DNA of 64,000 nt from Aselliscus stoliczkanus (GCA_033961575.1 CM066728.1:29698352-29762351); one strand, 5' to 3'. Numbered from the stretch's first letter, positions 1 to 13,169 are shown. The notes: a model not told the origin generated them from the letters alone. A program made the numbers and translations.

Positions 1-333
1 AGCTGGGCTGTGTGAGCCCTGGGGACAGTGTAGGCTGCAATCCCTGCTGCATTGGGCTGCCATAGGCTACAGTGAGTGGCCAGCAGCCAGCGAGAGTGGC
101 TGGCAGCCAGCGTGAGCTGCCAGTAGCCGCGGTGAGAGACCATCCAGAGGCCGGCTACCAATCTGCCTCATCCAGGAAGAGTGCAATGACGACACCACTA
201 TGGGTCAGTGAAGCAACATCCTCCGCAACTAGACTGAAGAACAAAAAGACAGCAACTTGTCTGTTCCCCTTCCCCGATTCCCCAATGCTGTTCCCCTCCC
301 CCAGTTCCCCAATAAAATCTTAAAAAAAAAAAA
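1..333 (+). mobile_element. Long tRNA-derived SINE, 3' part (cut by window start)
   Basis: This is the body and tail of the same long SINE seen complete at 13181-13639. It shows short imperfect repeats built on AGCCAGCGAGAGTGGCTGGC, the stretch ending in ACTAGACTGAAGAAC, and a C/T-rich tail with TTCCCCAATAAAATCTT followed by A's at 322-333. The tRNA-like head lies before the window. The AATAAA plus TCTT ending is the layout of T+ SINEs. Confidence 0.8.
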
Positions 334-716
334 GATGTTGAAGTCTTAATCCTCAACATCTGTGAATACGATCTTACTTGGAAATAGGGCCTTTGTAGAT
401 GATCAAGTTAAATGGAGGTCAATAGGATCCAATCTAATCCAATGTGGCCTCGTAAAAAGGGGAAATTTGGACAGAGACAGAGAGAGAGAGAATGACAGGT
501 GAAGGGCGGAATTATGCTCCCACAATCCGAAGAACCACTGGAAGCCCAGGGAGAGTCCTGGCACAGATCTTTTCCTAGTGCTTTCAGAGGGGACATGGCT
601 CAGCCGACACTTTGGATCAGGTTTGTGGACCCTGAACTATGAGACAATACATTTTTGTTGTTTGAGGCACTCAGTTTGTGGTACTTTGTTATGGCCTAGG
701 AAACTGATATATATGC
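334..716 (+). mobile_element. MLT1-type (MaLR) solitary LTR
   Basis: The order of landmarks matches MLT1 LTRs: GGAAATAGGGCCTTTGTAGA near the start, a stretch with AAAAGGGGAAATTTGGACA, then TTTGTGGTACTTTGTTATGG and GAAACTGATA at the end. No internal ERVL/MaLR sequence follows. It is an old copy judging by drift from the remembered consensus. Confidence 0.7.
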
Positions 717-1789
717 CAAGCATGCATTGCTTGTTATAGATCAGTTCTTTGGGAACCAGGCTCTAAGACAAAGATTTTTTTCTCAAGAGGTTTATCAGGA
801 ATGCTCTTGGAACAAGACTGGTAAGAGTGAGGGGAGTAGAGTTGTGGGAAAAGGCAACCTTCAATGTAGTTGTAATAGAGGTCTCCTACAGAGTTTATGG
901 GTCTGGGATGATTCTTCTGAATTGTACTAAAGTGAGGTTGGGGGACTGGGCATTTGTGTACCCACATGAACAGATCATTGGAAGCTGCTCATCACCAAGA
1001 AGAGTATCTAACCTTGGGCAAGGCAGACCTCTTCAGTGGAGAACAGTGCCCAGTGAGGAACTCAGCCATGCGCTATCTGTAGCTCACACACTTGGGAGTT
1101 GTGGGAATGAGTGCCTTGGTCCTGATGGGGAGATGTAGGTGATGCACCAAAGTATCTACTGCATTATTGGATCATTTTTTATTCCCAAGGTAAAAAGTCT
1201 GAAGCCACATGTACATAATCATAAACTTATCATTAAGTCTATCTTAAGTTGAGGTAGTGAACTACTCTTAGAATCAACTAGTGTGGTATTTATAAAGCTT
1301 AGTAGGCCTTGTGATATGTTCCAAAGAATATAGTTTTTTAGCTCATGTACAAAAAGGAGAAGTCACTTAAGGCACAGTAGTATGAATTGACCCCACAAGT
1401 TTGTGGGGTCAAAAGATGCTGCAGAAAGCAGTATGTAAAGGGTAAGGAGGCTTTCCCTATGGAAACAGTAAAGTAAGGAGATCTGAGCAGAGCACCAGAA
1501 AAAAAAAGGAAGTTAATTTTGTTTGTTTTTAGATCCTAATTTATGGATGGGACATACTCTTTTTACTAAAAATGGTGTAGATAATATTGACTGGGGGTGT
1601 TCAGAATGAGGGAGAAAGCTTCAAGAATGGTTAGCGAAGTATTTACAGAGGAGTTTGAACTTAAACTGAACTTTGAAGGACAGCCAGGATTTCCATAAGC
1701 AAAAGGAATTTGTTCCAAAATTTTTCAGGGAACTGGGTTGGGTTTTGAGGATGAGAATGAGCATAGGTGAAAATGTCTTAATGATCTAG
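717..1789. other. No gene recognised; possible old repeat
   Basis: Short open frames here (for example 827-1138) have no recognisable family and no splice context. The segment around 990-1130 has the feel of an old LTR or MER-type repeat, but I cannot name it. Confidence 0.4.
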
Positions 1790-2440
1790 GTACATTTGAT
1801 TGCATTTTTAGTTGTTGTAAAGTCTATTCTGTCTGATATTAGTATAGGCATTCCAGGTTTCTGTGGTTGCTGTTTGCTTCTTCTAGCCTTCTACTTTCAA
1901 TCTTCTTTGTGTATTCGAATCTAAATATGTCTCCTGTAGTCATCATACAATTGGATCTTCTTGTATTTAATCCAATTTGATAATCTCTACCTTTGATTAG
2001 ACTGTTCAGTCCATTCACATTTAATGTCATTATTGATATAGTTGGGTTTACATCTGCCTTTTTGCTTTTGGTGTTCTGTGTTTTCCTTACTGCCTTCATT
2101 TCATTAAGTAAATATTTTCTAATATATCATTTTAATTTTTAATAATGTTTTCCCACTACTTTTATTGTTATTTTCTTAGTGGTTACTCTAGGGCTTTACC
2201 ATATGTGTCTTAATTTATCAGCATCAGCTTCAGATTTATTCTAACTTAATTTCAGTGAGATATAGAAACATTACTCCTATATAAATTTATACCCTCTTCC
2301 CCCTTTGTGGTATTAGTGTTATATATAGTACACCTAGAACATCTATAAATGTCATAAACCCAACAATACATTGTTATAATTATTACTTTATATAATTTTA
2401 TGGCTTTAATGAAGCTAACAGGAGAAAGGAGAGCAAGTAT
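1790..2440 (-). mobile_element. Old L1 fragment (ORF1/ORF2 junction)
   Basis: The minus strand encodes the start of L1 ORF2, with the motif TISIMTLNVNGLNSLIKG at about 1980-2040, the N-terminus of the endonuclease domain. It degrades after about 30 residues. The plus-strand text to about 2440 resembles the reversed spacer and ORF1 end of old L1M elements. It is a dead fragment. Confidence 0.65.
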
Positions 2441-3787
2441 ATATTTGTGAATATCCATGTATTTGGACTCTTAGCTACCTCTTCAGGAACTAATAAAGAT
2501 ATTCAGAAGTGTTCCCAAATTTCAGGTTCATTTTCTGGAGTTCTCTCTTAGCCTGCATCTTGACCAGCACTTCTTCATTCACTTGTCAGCTTGCTGATGC
2601 TCATGATCAGATGTCTTACATTTCTTGCAGAGTTGTAGTTGCCCTTGGTGAAAAGGCCCATAATGACTGATCTGATCTGCCACCATTCCAATCAGATGAC
2701 CTCACTCTGTTTTGTAAACAAAAATCTTTTGCTTAATGCTACTCTTACTACAACCCTCTTATTTATCAAATATTGAGTTTTTCATCTGTAGTTTCTTAGG
2801 CTTATTTTATAAAAACGAAAAAAAGCTTATTTTTTAACAAATGTTATCTTGCTTTCTTGAACAGATTAAGGAAAAACTGACTTTTCAGGCAACCTCCTTA
2901 TTAAATAAAAATGCAAAAATATATCCAATTTAGAGCAGAGAAGAGCTTTAAAATGATATTGTCCATAAAGGAAAAGAAAAACATTTTCCCTCTGAGTTTT
3001 TCCTTTGGGAATCTCACATTGCTTTGGGCTACTGCTACCTATTTTAGTTCTCTCAGATATAGGTTCTTGTCTTTAAAATGTCCAGTCCGCCCAAATGTAC
3101 AAAAAAATCCATCAATCTCCCAGTAGATATGCTATCTCCCAGTAGATATGCTATGTATATGTATACATACACACATATGTACACACACACACACACATGC
3201 CTTTTACAAGTTATAAGTTTGTACTAATACTGATAGTTCCAATCAAATGTCACAGGGTTTTTATTATCTTCCTAAGTCCATATTTATATCTCCCTTTTCT
3301 CTCAGGAAGAGCCCTGGCTTTCAGTGGGATGACTCTAACTCTAATTCTACCCACTTGCTAGAGCTACACAGCTATAATCTGCTTAACGAAAGCTAACTTT
3401 CTTGCCTTTCTTTTTTTTTTTTCCCTTTCCTGTTTCACTTCCCCATTCTTCTGCTAGAGCCCCTGAGATTCACCCCCCAGGTAAACTATCTGCATGCAAA
3501 TCCTTGTCTCAGGATACGCTTCTGGGGAAACCCAATCTAAGACACACCCACCCACCTGGGCACTGATCCCAAGTACCAAGAAATGTCTTGCAAACTCTAC
3601 CAATATATACAGGCTGAAAGCACAACATTACATTAACAATATAGTAGGTTGTATGTAGAAATATAGTATAAATATATAGTACAAATATAGCACAGATATA
3701 ATACAAAAATACAGTACAAATTCAGTAAAAGTTTACTTTCTCACATTTATGTTTTAACATTCAGCTTTCCCGTTTTTATCATAAAAT
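2441..3787. other. No gene recognised
   Basis: AT-rich sequence with a short (CA)n tract at about 3180-3197 and a poly-T tract near 3412. Short open frames are unrelated to any family I know. No CpG enrichment or convincing exon structure is visible. Confidence 0.5.
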
Positions 3788-3801
3788 AGAACTTTACTAT
3801 T

Positions 3802-3904
3802 TTTTTTTTTGAGGGCAGTGTCACTGGCCCTCATATGTGGGACCGAACCAGGGCCGCTAGCTTCCCAAGCCAGCGCTTAATCACCGCGCCACTCGGCCAG
3901 CCCA
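3802..3904 (-). mobile_element. Short tRNA-derived SINE
   Basis: Reverse-oriented short SINE. The plus strand reads T-tract, GAGGGCAGTGTCACTGGCCC, and ends GCGCCACTCGGCCAGCCC, the complement of the tRNA-like head. A 14-bp target duplication, AGAACTTTACTATT, flanks it at 3788-3801 and 3905-3918, which fixes the insertion boundaries and argues for a fairly recent insertion. Confidence 0.9.
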
Positions 3905-3918
3905 AGAACTTTACTATT

Positions 3919-4499
3919 AACATTAGGTTTATTTGTGAGTTAAATTATATGCTGTACAGCTAAGGAAAGAAGGGAAAAAGGGAAGGAAAGCAAAGAAGGA
4001 AGGAAATAAAGCGTAGGAAAATAGAAAAAAAAATAAACCCATCTACAGGGTAAATTTTCTATCTGTAAATAATCTTTCTGAATCATGTACATTAGCAATG
4101 TGTCATTTGACTCACAGATGCAAGCCTCCAAGGATCAAATGTAGGAATAAGTGAACACTGGAGCCCTGATTTAGTCTCAGGCAAAAAGGAGGTAATATCA
4201 CTTCATCACATGAGTTATCTGTGGGGGAAAAAAGTTTGATTTAGGAAAAAAAGCCTCTTATTTTTTGCCTGTCATCTCTGGTTCAGTTTTAGTATAGAAA
4301 GGAATAAAAACAGGATCATTCCTGTTATTAAACAGGTACTGATTTTCACATGACATGACGAAACATCTCTCAACCTTTTAAAGAATAAAGGAAAATGCAA
4401 GTCTTTGCTCTAAATCCACCAAAGAGATAAAAACAAAAACATAATAGAGAAAACTAAACAGTTTAAGGAAACCCGTATTTAAAAATTAATTATAGTTAA
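3919..4499. other. No gene recognised; purine-rich patch
   Basis: Contains a purine-rich GGAA/GAAA stretch at about 3960-4035. Nothing coding or otherwise classifiable is visible. Confidence 0.5.
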
Positions 4500-5745
4500 A
4501 ATATTAGTTTTCTTGTTGATGATAGCCATTCTAACTGGTATAAGGTGGTATCTCATTGTAGTTTTTATTTGCATTTCTCTGATGATTAGTGATGTTGAGC
4601 ATCTTTTCATATGGAGAGGCTATGAAGAAAAAGGAACACTCATACACTGTTGGTGGGAATGCAGGCTGGTGCAGCTGGTATGGAAGGCAGTGTGGCGGTT
4701 CCTCGAAAAAATAAGAATAGAGGGCCAGCCAAGTGGCGCGTTGGTTAGTAGTTGGCTTGGGACGCCAGCTCTGAGCAGTAGGGCACCCGTTCAGATTCCA
4801 CGTATGAGGGCCAGTGATGCTGCGCCCTCTACAGCTAAGATGGTGAACAACAGCTCGACCTGGAGCTGGGCTGCCTCGAGTGACGGCGTAGGCTACAGTG
4901 GGGCTGGCCGGCAGCTGGCATGCACTTTTGTGAGCTGCCATGAGCCACCGTGCGTGGCTGTCCAATGGCTGGCAATCAACTGCCTCACCCGGGAGGAGTG
5001 CAATGATAATACCAACATGGGCCAGTGAAATGGTGCCCTCCACAACTAGACTGAAGGACGAAAGGACAGCAATTTGTCTGTTCCCTTTCCCCGATTCCCC
5101 AACGCTGTTCCCCTCCCCCAATTACCCAGTAAAATCTTAAAAAAAAAAAAAATTAAGAATAGAATTACCATATGACCCAGCAATCCCTGTCCTGGGTATT
5201 TACCCCCAAAATTTGAAAACAATTATCCGTAAAGAAATATGTGCCCTGGTGTTCATTGCAACTTGATTTACGGTGGCCAAGACATGAAAACAACCAAAGT
5301 GTCCTTTGATAGATGATTGGGTAAAGAAGATGTGGTACATATATACACAATGGATACTATTCTGCCATGAGAAAAGACGAAATACTGCCATTTGTGACCA
5401 CATGGATGGATCTTGAGATTATCATGCTAAGCAAAATAAGTCACATAGAAAAAGCTGAGAATCATATGATTTCATTGATATGAAGGATATAAAACTGAAA
5501 GCAACAAAGGAACAAGACAAACAAAGAAACAAAAGCTCATAGACACAGGCAATAGTTTAGTGATTACCAGAGGATAAGGGGGGAGGAGGTGGTAGATGAG
5601 GGTAAACAGAGTCAAATAAGAACTGACTCTGGGTTGTGAGCACACAATGTGATACATAGATGATGTATTACAGAATTATACACCTGAAACCTATGTAATT
5701 TTACTAACCATTGTCATCCTAATAACCTTTTTTAAAAAAAGAAAT
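4500..5745 (+). mobile_element. 5'-inverted L1 3' end, split by a SINE
   Basis: From 4611 to 4721 and again from 5153 to about 5745 the plus strand is typical L1 3'-end sequence in sense orientation (GGAACACTCATACACTGTTG, then CATGGATGGATCTTGAGA and ACACCTGAAACCTATG). The preceding 4500-4610 is the neighbouring part of L1 3' sequence but inverted (GATGATAGCCATTCTAACTG). Inverted then sense order is the signature of twin priming during L1 insertion. A long SINE interrupts it at 4722. Confidence 0.85.
4722..5152 (+). mobile_element. Long tRNA-derived SINE
   Basis: Complete long SINE. The head GGGCCAGCCAAGTGGCGCG carries an A-box-like stretch and the B-box-like CGTTCAGATTCC follows. The body has ACAACAGCTCGACCTGGAGC, and the tail is TCCCC-rich with AGTAAAATCTT and poly-A. 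A target duplication TAAGAATAGA lies at 4712-4721 and 5153-5162, inside the host L1, so the SINE is younger than that L1. Confidence 0.9.
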
Positions 5746-6365
5746 ATTATTACAGAATAAAAATAAAATCCAAAAGAAAAACAAAAACAAAAAAACCTAT
5801 CTTTCCTTTTACCCTGATTTCAAATAAAACATTCATGTTTAAAAAAAAATTAGTTGGAAAATTTAAAAAATCATGAGGTAGTTATTCACAAAAGTATTCA
5901 CAGTAGGACTCCTTACATATAGTCTACTTCATTTTAGAAACAAAAATGACATTGTAAATTAGTGGAAAAGATCCAAGCCTCTTAAAGTGGAAATGCCCTT
6001 TGATCTTTTGTATTTCTTTGTACAGAAAATTTCTTCATAAAGACATGTGTTGGTGAAGAACAAAGTACAGTTATTTGTGAAGCTGTCCTTTAATGGAGAA
6101 AGTTTCCTATGACTCCCTTTGTCAGTTTCTGAAATATGCTTCCTCTCCTAATTGGAGACATCCTGCTCCTCAAGTTCTTAACTGTGTCTGGGGTGAAATG
6201 AGTAGATTCATCACCTGGAACCAGGATAATGGCATTTACCTATTTGACTATCACCTGCCATTTGAACACCTGAAATCCCAGATAAGTCATGTGAGACAAC
6301 CCTTTGTTTACCGTAGCCTTTGGATTTCGCTGTTGTCTTCATTCAACAAGAGCTAGCTTTCCAAA
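5746..6365. other. No gene recognised
   Basis: AT-rich DNA with A-rich stretches at 5740-5800. The open frame 6093-6356 has no recognisable domain and no supporting splice or promoter context. Confidence 0.5.
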
Positions 6366-6435
6366 CTTCTACCTAGGTTCTAAAATCAAAAGACCTGGAT
6401 TTAAGTCCTGGCTCTGCTACTATTAGTGAATAAGT
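6366..6435 (+). mobile_element. MIR fragment
   Basis: Core-like text AAAAGACCTGGATTTAAGTC then CTGGCTCTGCTACTATTAG matches the B-box side of mammalian-wide MIR. Old and short. Confidence 0.55.
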
Positions 6436-6914
6436 AAAGAGAAAGTGGATCATCCAATCAATGACCCTAGAAGTTCTCTCTGGGTTGTCTGGATGAACCA
6501 GCTAGGACAGGGGAACCCTTTCCCGTCACCAGTGGAAAGGGTTGTGTCTGAAACAATGTGTGGCCCCAGTGGGTTTCTTTCTCCCCATCGGGAAAAGCTG
6601 CACCCAAACCAACTTCCCACAGGAGCTAACAACTCATGTTCACAGACAACTGGCACCTAAGCTCAGACTGTTTAGTGTCAAAGCCCAGACTTTGTGTCCC
6701 TATTTATAAGTCCGCTCTCATCTTGCCCTGTAAAAGGGACAGCAACAGGGTGTGGGATCCCTCTCTTGAAGCACAGCCCTGTTACTCATCCAGCTATACC
6801 CTTCCCCTACCTAGCTTACCTCTTTGCAAGCTGTCCAGAGAATGGGGGACCCTTCTGCCTTTGGCATACACCAAGTGATAATGCTGATGTTTGCAATCAC
6901 CGTTGGCTTTCAGT

Positions 6915-7010
6915 GTGATATCTAAGTTCTTTGACCCTTAGTTTCCTTATCTGTAAAAAAGGAAAAAACAATACTTATCTCATAGGATTGTTTTGAAAGT
7001 TCAGTTTATT
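6915..7010 (+). mobile_element. MIR fragment
   Basis: Contains CCTTAGTTTCCTTATCTGTA followed by ATAGGATTGTTTTGAAAG, the diagnostic core and 3' section of MIR. Confidence 0.6.
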
Positions 7011-7084
7011 CATTCAACCCATGCATGAAACACTGAGTTAGCTTTCATGTTCACTTTTGCTGCACAGATTCCAATAAATCACCT

Positions 7085-7292
7085 TGGAGCTTGTGTGATA
7101 TCATGAAAAGTGCATGGACTTTTGAGTCACAGATTTGGCTTTGTTCCAACTTTGTTGCTTTGTGCCCCTGTGACCTTGAGTAAATCCTTAATTCTCTGAA
7201 CTTAAGAGAGGGTATGAGTACTAAATGAGATGATATCTATACAAGGATTGAACACATGTTTGGTACCTAGTACATGCTCAGTAAGTTGTTTA
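7085..7292 (+). mobile_element. MIR, nearly full length
   Basis: Runs from a head resembling ATGAAAAGTGCATGGACTTT through TGTGACCTTGAGTAAATCC to GGTACCTAGTACATGCTCAG, the order expected for MIR from tRNA-like head to 3' end. Confidence 0.65.
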
Positions 7293-10045
7293 TTTGCCTT
7301 CCTGCATCCCTGCCTACCTTTCCCCCTTCCTCCTTACTTCCACTCATGCTTGCTTTCTTGCTTCTCATGCCATTCTGACTTCTCCTTCTTTGTTCCACCT
7401 ATCCTGACTCTTTCACCCACCAAATATTCCCCCAACTGAAATTGCACAAATTCCTAATATACTGCATGGAATGCAGGAATAATCCTTAGTTGAGGTGGGC
7501 ATAGAGCTGGGTGTACTTGCTGGAGAGACCCGGACTACACATGGAGAGGTTGGACAATGAACACCCATCTTTGTAATACTCCCTTTTAACTCATCAAAAT
7601 GTCCCGTTAACTCTCACATCATTAGCTACTAGATTTTCATCTTCATGAGTATCTGGTCTGTTCTATAATTCCCTAGTCTGCTGTGTTTCTTTTTATATTT
7701 CTTCTGAGTGCAGCTGTCATTTGTAGGGATGTAGTAAATAAGTCAGTAATTCTAGTATAGAATCCAAATATCGGCTCTTCCCCCACTGTTTCGGCGTGTG
7801 AGATGGTATTGTAATTTCACACACTGGGCGTGCTGACATCAGTGGAGCCAGAAGGCCTAGGAGAACTTAAGACTTGGAATTAGACATTCTGCTGAGGTAC
7901 TAGGTAAGCAGAATCCAGTCGAGATGATGATAAGGGTTCTGTTAGGATGATGAAGGGGCTCACTCTCTAGGGGTCTAACTCAAATGGTTTTAAGCCCCAG
8001 GCAAATAAGCAGAGTAATACAGGGGCAAGTATAATAAAACAGGCAGGGCTAGAGACTGTGGCAAACTGGAGAACATATTTTTGGCCCACAGACATTCATA
8101 TTTTAAAATTCCAAATATTGAGCATGGCAAACCAACTATGTTAGTGGGTCAGATTTACCCTATGGGTCTTCAGTTTATATATCTCCCCAGCATTTACAGA
8201 ACTTGAGTTCTGAGGACTATAGCAACAGAAATTAGTGATGAGCCAGAAAAAGGGTGTGCAGCATGAGAGAACAGGGCCAACAGTTAACAGGGTCCCAGTT
8301 CCAGGGATGAGAGTGGCAAGAATCAGGCTCAGTGAAAGGCTCCCAAGTTCTCTGTGACCACAGAGAGAATAAGACAGAGTTCTTAACCAGGAAGGCTGAG
8401 GGTATGAGGGTGGTGATTATAAGCAGGAATCTGAGCTAGGATGCAACAAATGGCAAGACCAGGTATCACTCATTACTGAATCACTTGCAAATTGAACTAC
8501 TGATTCTTAAATCCCTTAAAAATATTTTATTGCTTCTTAAACACTGATTTTAATGATTGCTTATTATAGAGAACTTAGAAAATTTAGAAAACCATAATAA
8601 AAAAGACCTTTTGAACTGTCTTACTGAAGGGAAGGCATCACTAGTTCCAAAGCTTGGGATTGGGCAGGGAATCAAGAGCTTCTGTCTTTGGAAAGAGGAC
8701 TTGGGGACCTGGGGCAGGAAACTGGGGTAAGAGCTGAAAACAGGATGACCAGACTTCATGAATTATCTAGAGCAGGACTGATCTCAGACAATTTCAGATA
8801 ATTTATAATGATATTTAGTTTGAAAATACTGTAGTTAGGAACCAAAATATAAAATCTAGCTCTTGTCTAGTTAGAGCTTCAGTATTCATAACATAACATT
8901 CTCTTTTAGTTGTTGTATATTCATGTTTTACTGAAATGTGTGTCTTAAATTCCTTTCTGGAGATTATGAACTATTTAGGATTATACATACCACTGCTCTT
9001 TCACACCATGGAGTGTACTGTCTTAGAATAATTTTGGTTTGGCTAAATATGTATAGAAGAGTATGAATCTTTTTGGTCTTTACTGTATGACCTGTTTTAT
9101 ACAATAATTGTGGGCCACTATACACATTTTTAGTTAGGAGAATTTCCAGGGCAAGGAACAAGTCAATTGGGACTATAACTATATGCCTTGAGCTGAACTT
9201 AATTGTTGTCAACTGATGTGTTACCATATTGAATTCTAATTCTAGAGCTTGTCTTCAAAAGCTGTTATTTGAATGCAAGAACAAATGATTTATTTTACTA
9301 AAAAAAGATATTTTAGAAGAGAAATATTCTACTCAGTGGAGAAAATTTCAACTTGCGATTCTTTGGGTTAGTCTTAAATTGCACTTATACCTCTTCTAAA
9401 ATAAACAAAATAAATCACTCATCATATACCCTGTATAATGGCATTTTCACTAAATAGGGGCTTTGTGTATAACATGTCTCCAAAATGTAAAATGTAAGAT
9501 TTCCCATGTGTGACTCCACAATGCGTCCACTCAAGCATTCTAACATCTGATATTCTGACTTTGTTTTTATATTTAGTTTTTCTTTAAACTTCCTCTTTTT
9601 TTTGGCAGTAGTCATATCTGCTTCAGCAATTTTGTGATTTTTCAACTTCCTTCTGCAAAAGGGGTTTAAAAACATGCATGTTGCTTATATAATATGACCA
9701 TTATCTCTTTGGAAACTTAAAAAAAAGGAAGTAAGAGACTAAGTTATAAGCATTCATAAGAGAATTAATAGCACGTGTATTGTGCTCCTGGTTTTAGCTC
9801 AAGGTATTTATATAGTAGAACCAATGATTTACAGTGATAACATCTCTAGCTAAATCATCAGTGGATGTTTAATGGATTAGTTAAGAAATAGCAACTCAGG
9901 AAATATATATTCTACTTTTAGCTCTTTCTGATAAAGTAATTTCATGATGTCAAGGCAATCATTTCACTCTAAGTAATCTCAATTTTGTAAATTATGAAAT
10001 TGGAGAAACTCTTAATAAATACCCACTTAACAGTGTGGAAAAAAT
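7293..10045. other. No gene recognised
   Basis: Long AT-rich stretch. A pyrimidine-rich tract occurs at 7290-7400. No recognised repeat, CpG cluster or conserved exon was seen. Open frames such as 8964-9227 and 9415-9675 (minus) are not similar to any family I know. Confidence 0.5.
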
Positions 10046-10310
10046 GAAAGAAGCTTTATGGTGTCACAGAAAGAGCAGTAGTCCCAGAGATAGAAAATCT
10101 AGCTTTTAAGCATAGTCTTGTCACTTAAAATAGTCAGGTTAATTTAAATAAGCCACTTCTTTTCCAGAGGCTGTCATTTTTCCTTACCTGTCAAATAGAG
10201 ATGATAATAAAGTACATCTTATTTACCTTGTGGCTGTAAGGAAGAAAAATGAAATAGTGTTGGTAAAAAGACTTCATAAGTTGTAAAATGCTATGTAAAT
10301 GTAAATTATA
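10046..10310 (+). mobile_element. MIR
   Basis: Degraded but ordered MIR landmarks: GTGTCACAGAAAGAGCAGTA, then ACCTGTCAAATAGAGATGAT and TTGTAAAATGCTATGTAAAT. Confidence 0.55.
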
Positions 10311-11245
10311 AACTCAGAAATAATACCAAGGCTTTGTTGTAGTTCCATCTGCTTCAGCATGGAATTCAGTAAAATGGTGCGGATTTCAGACTATTTAAAG
10401 GAGTGTGCCACTGACAAGGCTACATCCTGTTCATCTTCACAGGAATTTTGAGGTTAGTATTGTAATGAAATTCAAAGGATATTTATTTTAGAATTCTATT
10501 TCTGTTAAATCACATATATACATATATGCTATTTCAATGATTTACATTTGTTTTGAGAAATATCCAATTTCCCTGTTCGTATGTTCTCCATTCCTTTCAC
10601 CACCAGTCCTATTCCCATGAACAATAAACTGAAAACAGATACAGAAGCACCAGTAGTCACCTTCGTGTCCTAGACCTCTTGGAAGTCTACAATATAATCA
10701 AATGGATTTGAAAGGATCTCATGAGCTGGCTGTAGTAAAAGCTACTCATAGCACAGTGATGGCTTATTTTATTGGCTGCCCCTTCTGAAATCAGATAGCC
10801 CCAGGTATTTCTAGGATACAGCAAATCTCAGGGTGTTTTCTGAAATCAAAAGCATATTTAATATCAGCATTAATTTCAAATCTTTATTTCCATCCCTGTC
10901 CTCTCCTTGATAATCCAGATTCTTATATCTAGCTGCATTTTTAATATCTGTATGTAATTTCAGTTTTGGTCCTTGAAGCATGGCATGGGCAAAACAGAAG
11001 TCTTGGCATGCTATTTTGGTACCCCTTTTCCCCAAACACGTTCATCACCCCAGTCTTCTCTATGCCAATTGATGGCACCATTATCACTCAGTTACTCCAA
11101 CCAAAAATCTGTGAGTTTCCCATGATTCTTTTTTTCCCCTTTAGTCTTTATATCTAAACTATTGGCCAATCTTTTGACTTACTTTTACAACACATCCTTA
11201 ATCTTGTGCATTTCTTTTCATCGTTCTGTTCTCATTCTAGTCCGA
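10311..11245. other. No gene recognised
   Basis: No repeat or exon identified. Short open frames at 10811-11157 overlap on both strands and have no recognisable domain. Confidence 0.5.
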
Positions 11246-11336
11246 ACGCGTGCGTGCACACGCACGCTCTCTTTCTCTCTTTCTCTACACACACACACAC
11301 AAGCGCGCACGCACACACACACACACACACACACAC
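11246..11336. repeat. Compound (CA)n / (CT)n / (GC-AC) microsatellite
   Basis: Alternating purine-pyrimidine tract: CGTGCGTGCACACGCACG, then CT-rich, then two CA runs separated by AAGCGCGCACGC. The mixed CG/CA alternation is of the type that can adopt Z-form DNA. Confidence 0.9.
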
Positions 11337-13169
11337 TGCTTTTTTGGAACCATCTAAAAGTAAGCTGCAGACATGATGCCTCATCATCCCTAAATATTTC
11401 AGGGTATTATTCCCCAATACAAGTATATTTTCTTATACAACCACATACAATTTTTCAAACAAGAAAATTAACACTGGTTTAGTACTGTTATCTAATCTAC
11501 AAACCTTATTTAAATATCCCCAATTGTCTAAAGAAACGATATTTGTTTTTTAACTGCCCTAAGTCTATGGAAGAAGCATAAGTACTGCCTAGCACGGAAT
11601 GATTGGTCCATAGATGGCACTACTACAGCTTTGCTTCTCCTAATTATTTATATGGTAACTTAAGAAAATACATGAAAGAAAATGGGGACTTGGTTTTATC
11701 TAGCACTACCTTGCTGTCAGGTCTTTCATTAGTAACTTAAAATGTCTGGTCCTTGGTTTCTTTAGCCATGAAATGAATAGGTTATAGAAGATTATCTCTG
11801 AGGAGCCCAGTGGTTCTAGAATTCCGTAATTCATGACAATGGTTTCTGCTTCCACATTTTTGATTCAGGCTGAATTCTAGCACCATTTTGAGGCTCCTTG
11901 CTACTAGCTGGGTTCATTGTGTCAAGGATAGGGTGATGAAGGGTACAGTTTTGGAGCTCAAGGTCCTTGCAGGTTACTATAGGAACTCACATGCAGGATT
12001 GTTGCTGTAGCTGAAGCAGATGAGCAAAACCTTTCGTCTCTCTCTGCTCAATGATTTTGACACAATATACTGATTACGGAACTTCAACTTTAAAAACTGA
12101 AAGTTACTTAAAATTTACATTTGCAACATTTTCCTTCAGGGATATTTAAGTATGAAGAACAAAAGATAACTGCTAGAATGCTTTTAAGCAAAGTTTGTAT
12201 TTCCCTCCATATACTACTTAGATTCAAAACAGAACAATTTAAAAGGAGAGCTAGGACTTTTAGTTGTTAGCTCAAATGAGGAATTGCCAACAGATGACTT
12301 GTTAGACCAAGATGCTCTCTGGGGCTCAAAGCTGCCAGGAGGGAGGTGTTTGCTCCTCAAAAATTTCAAGGTTGAGATTTTTATCTCCTTAGACAGATAG
12401 TTTAATGTATGGAATGGAATCCATAAACCTAGACCATAGGTGTCAGCTTTGGAATCCCTCATTGGGTTAGTGGGGACAGAAGGGAGTCTATCATTTCTTC
12501 ATAGGGTCTCCCCGTCTATGTTCTTTGAACTTTGCTTTTCTCCCACTCTTTCTCCTTACATCCCATTTACTGTTGTTTTATTTAGCATTACAGATAATAA
12601 TTTTCATGGGGACTACATCAATCTCCTTATGATGAGAATTTCTATTAATAATTTTCTTTGCCATCCTTCCAGGCAATCATAGAAATAAACATATTTAAAA
12701 TGGCCCTATGACAGCAGAGGAAGGAGGAAGGAAGGGAAAGAAGGATGAGATGGTTCATCTTACTGTTGCTAGAAATGCTCTGGGATGATAGCTATACAAT
12801 CAAGGATGATACTCAAAATATTTAATAATCAGTACCACAGTAGGCCCAATTGTCTAATCAGAATGGATGCAAATAACAGGGCTGCATCAGCGTCCTGGAG
12901 GCCTCCTGCTGTGCCAAGTTTACCTCTTTGTTTGCTGGATCAAGAATAAGAAAGGTGCAGTTCCAGGACGCAGAAATTATAATCCAGAATTTTAATAATG
13001 GATGTGACTATGCACATTGCTGATTATTGGGTCTGCACTCAATGGTTCCATGATATAATCCCTCCGAATCCTTCCTTCTCCCATATCAATAATCACTTAC
13101 AAGTCAAGGCAAATGATGCTTCCTTATGGGTGAGAGGGGAGTAGTAGATTTTATTAGGTGTTTTAAAAT
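11337..13169. other. No gene recognised; weak MIR trace
   Basis: A weak MIR-like core appears at about 11725-11815 (CTTGGTTTCTTTAGCCATG). The rest, including purine-rich GGAAGGAAGG at 12719-12745, is not classifiable by eye. Confidence 0.4.

Noticed and set aside
4531..5121. 196-codon minus-strand and 171-codon plus-strand open frames
   Set aside because: They run through a long SINE and L1; SINE copies elsewhere give the same peptides.
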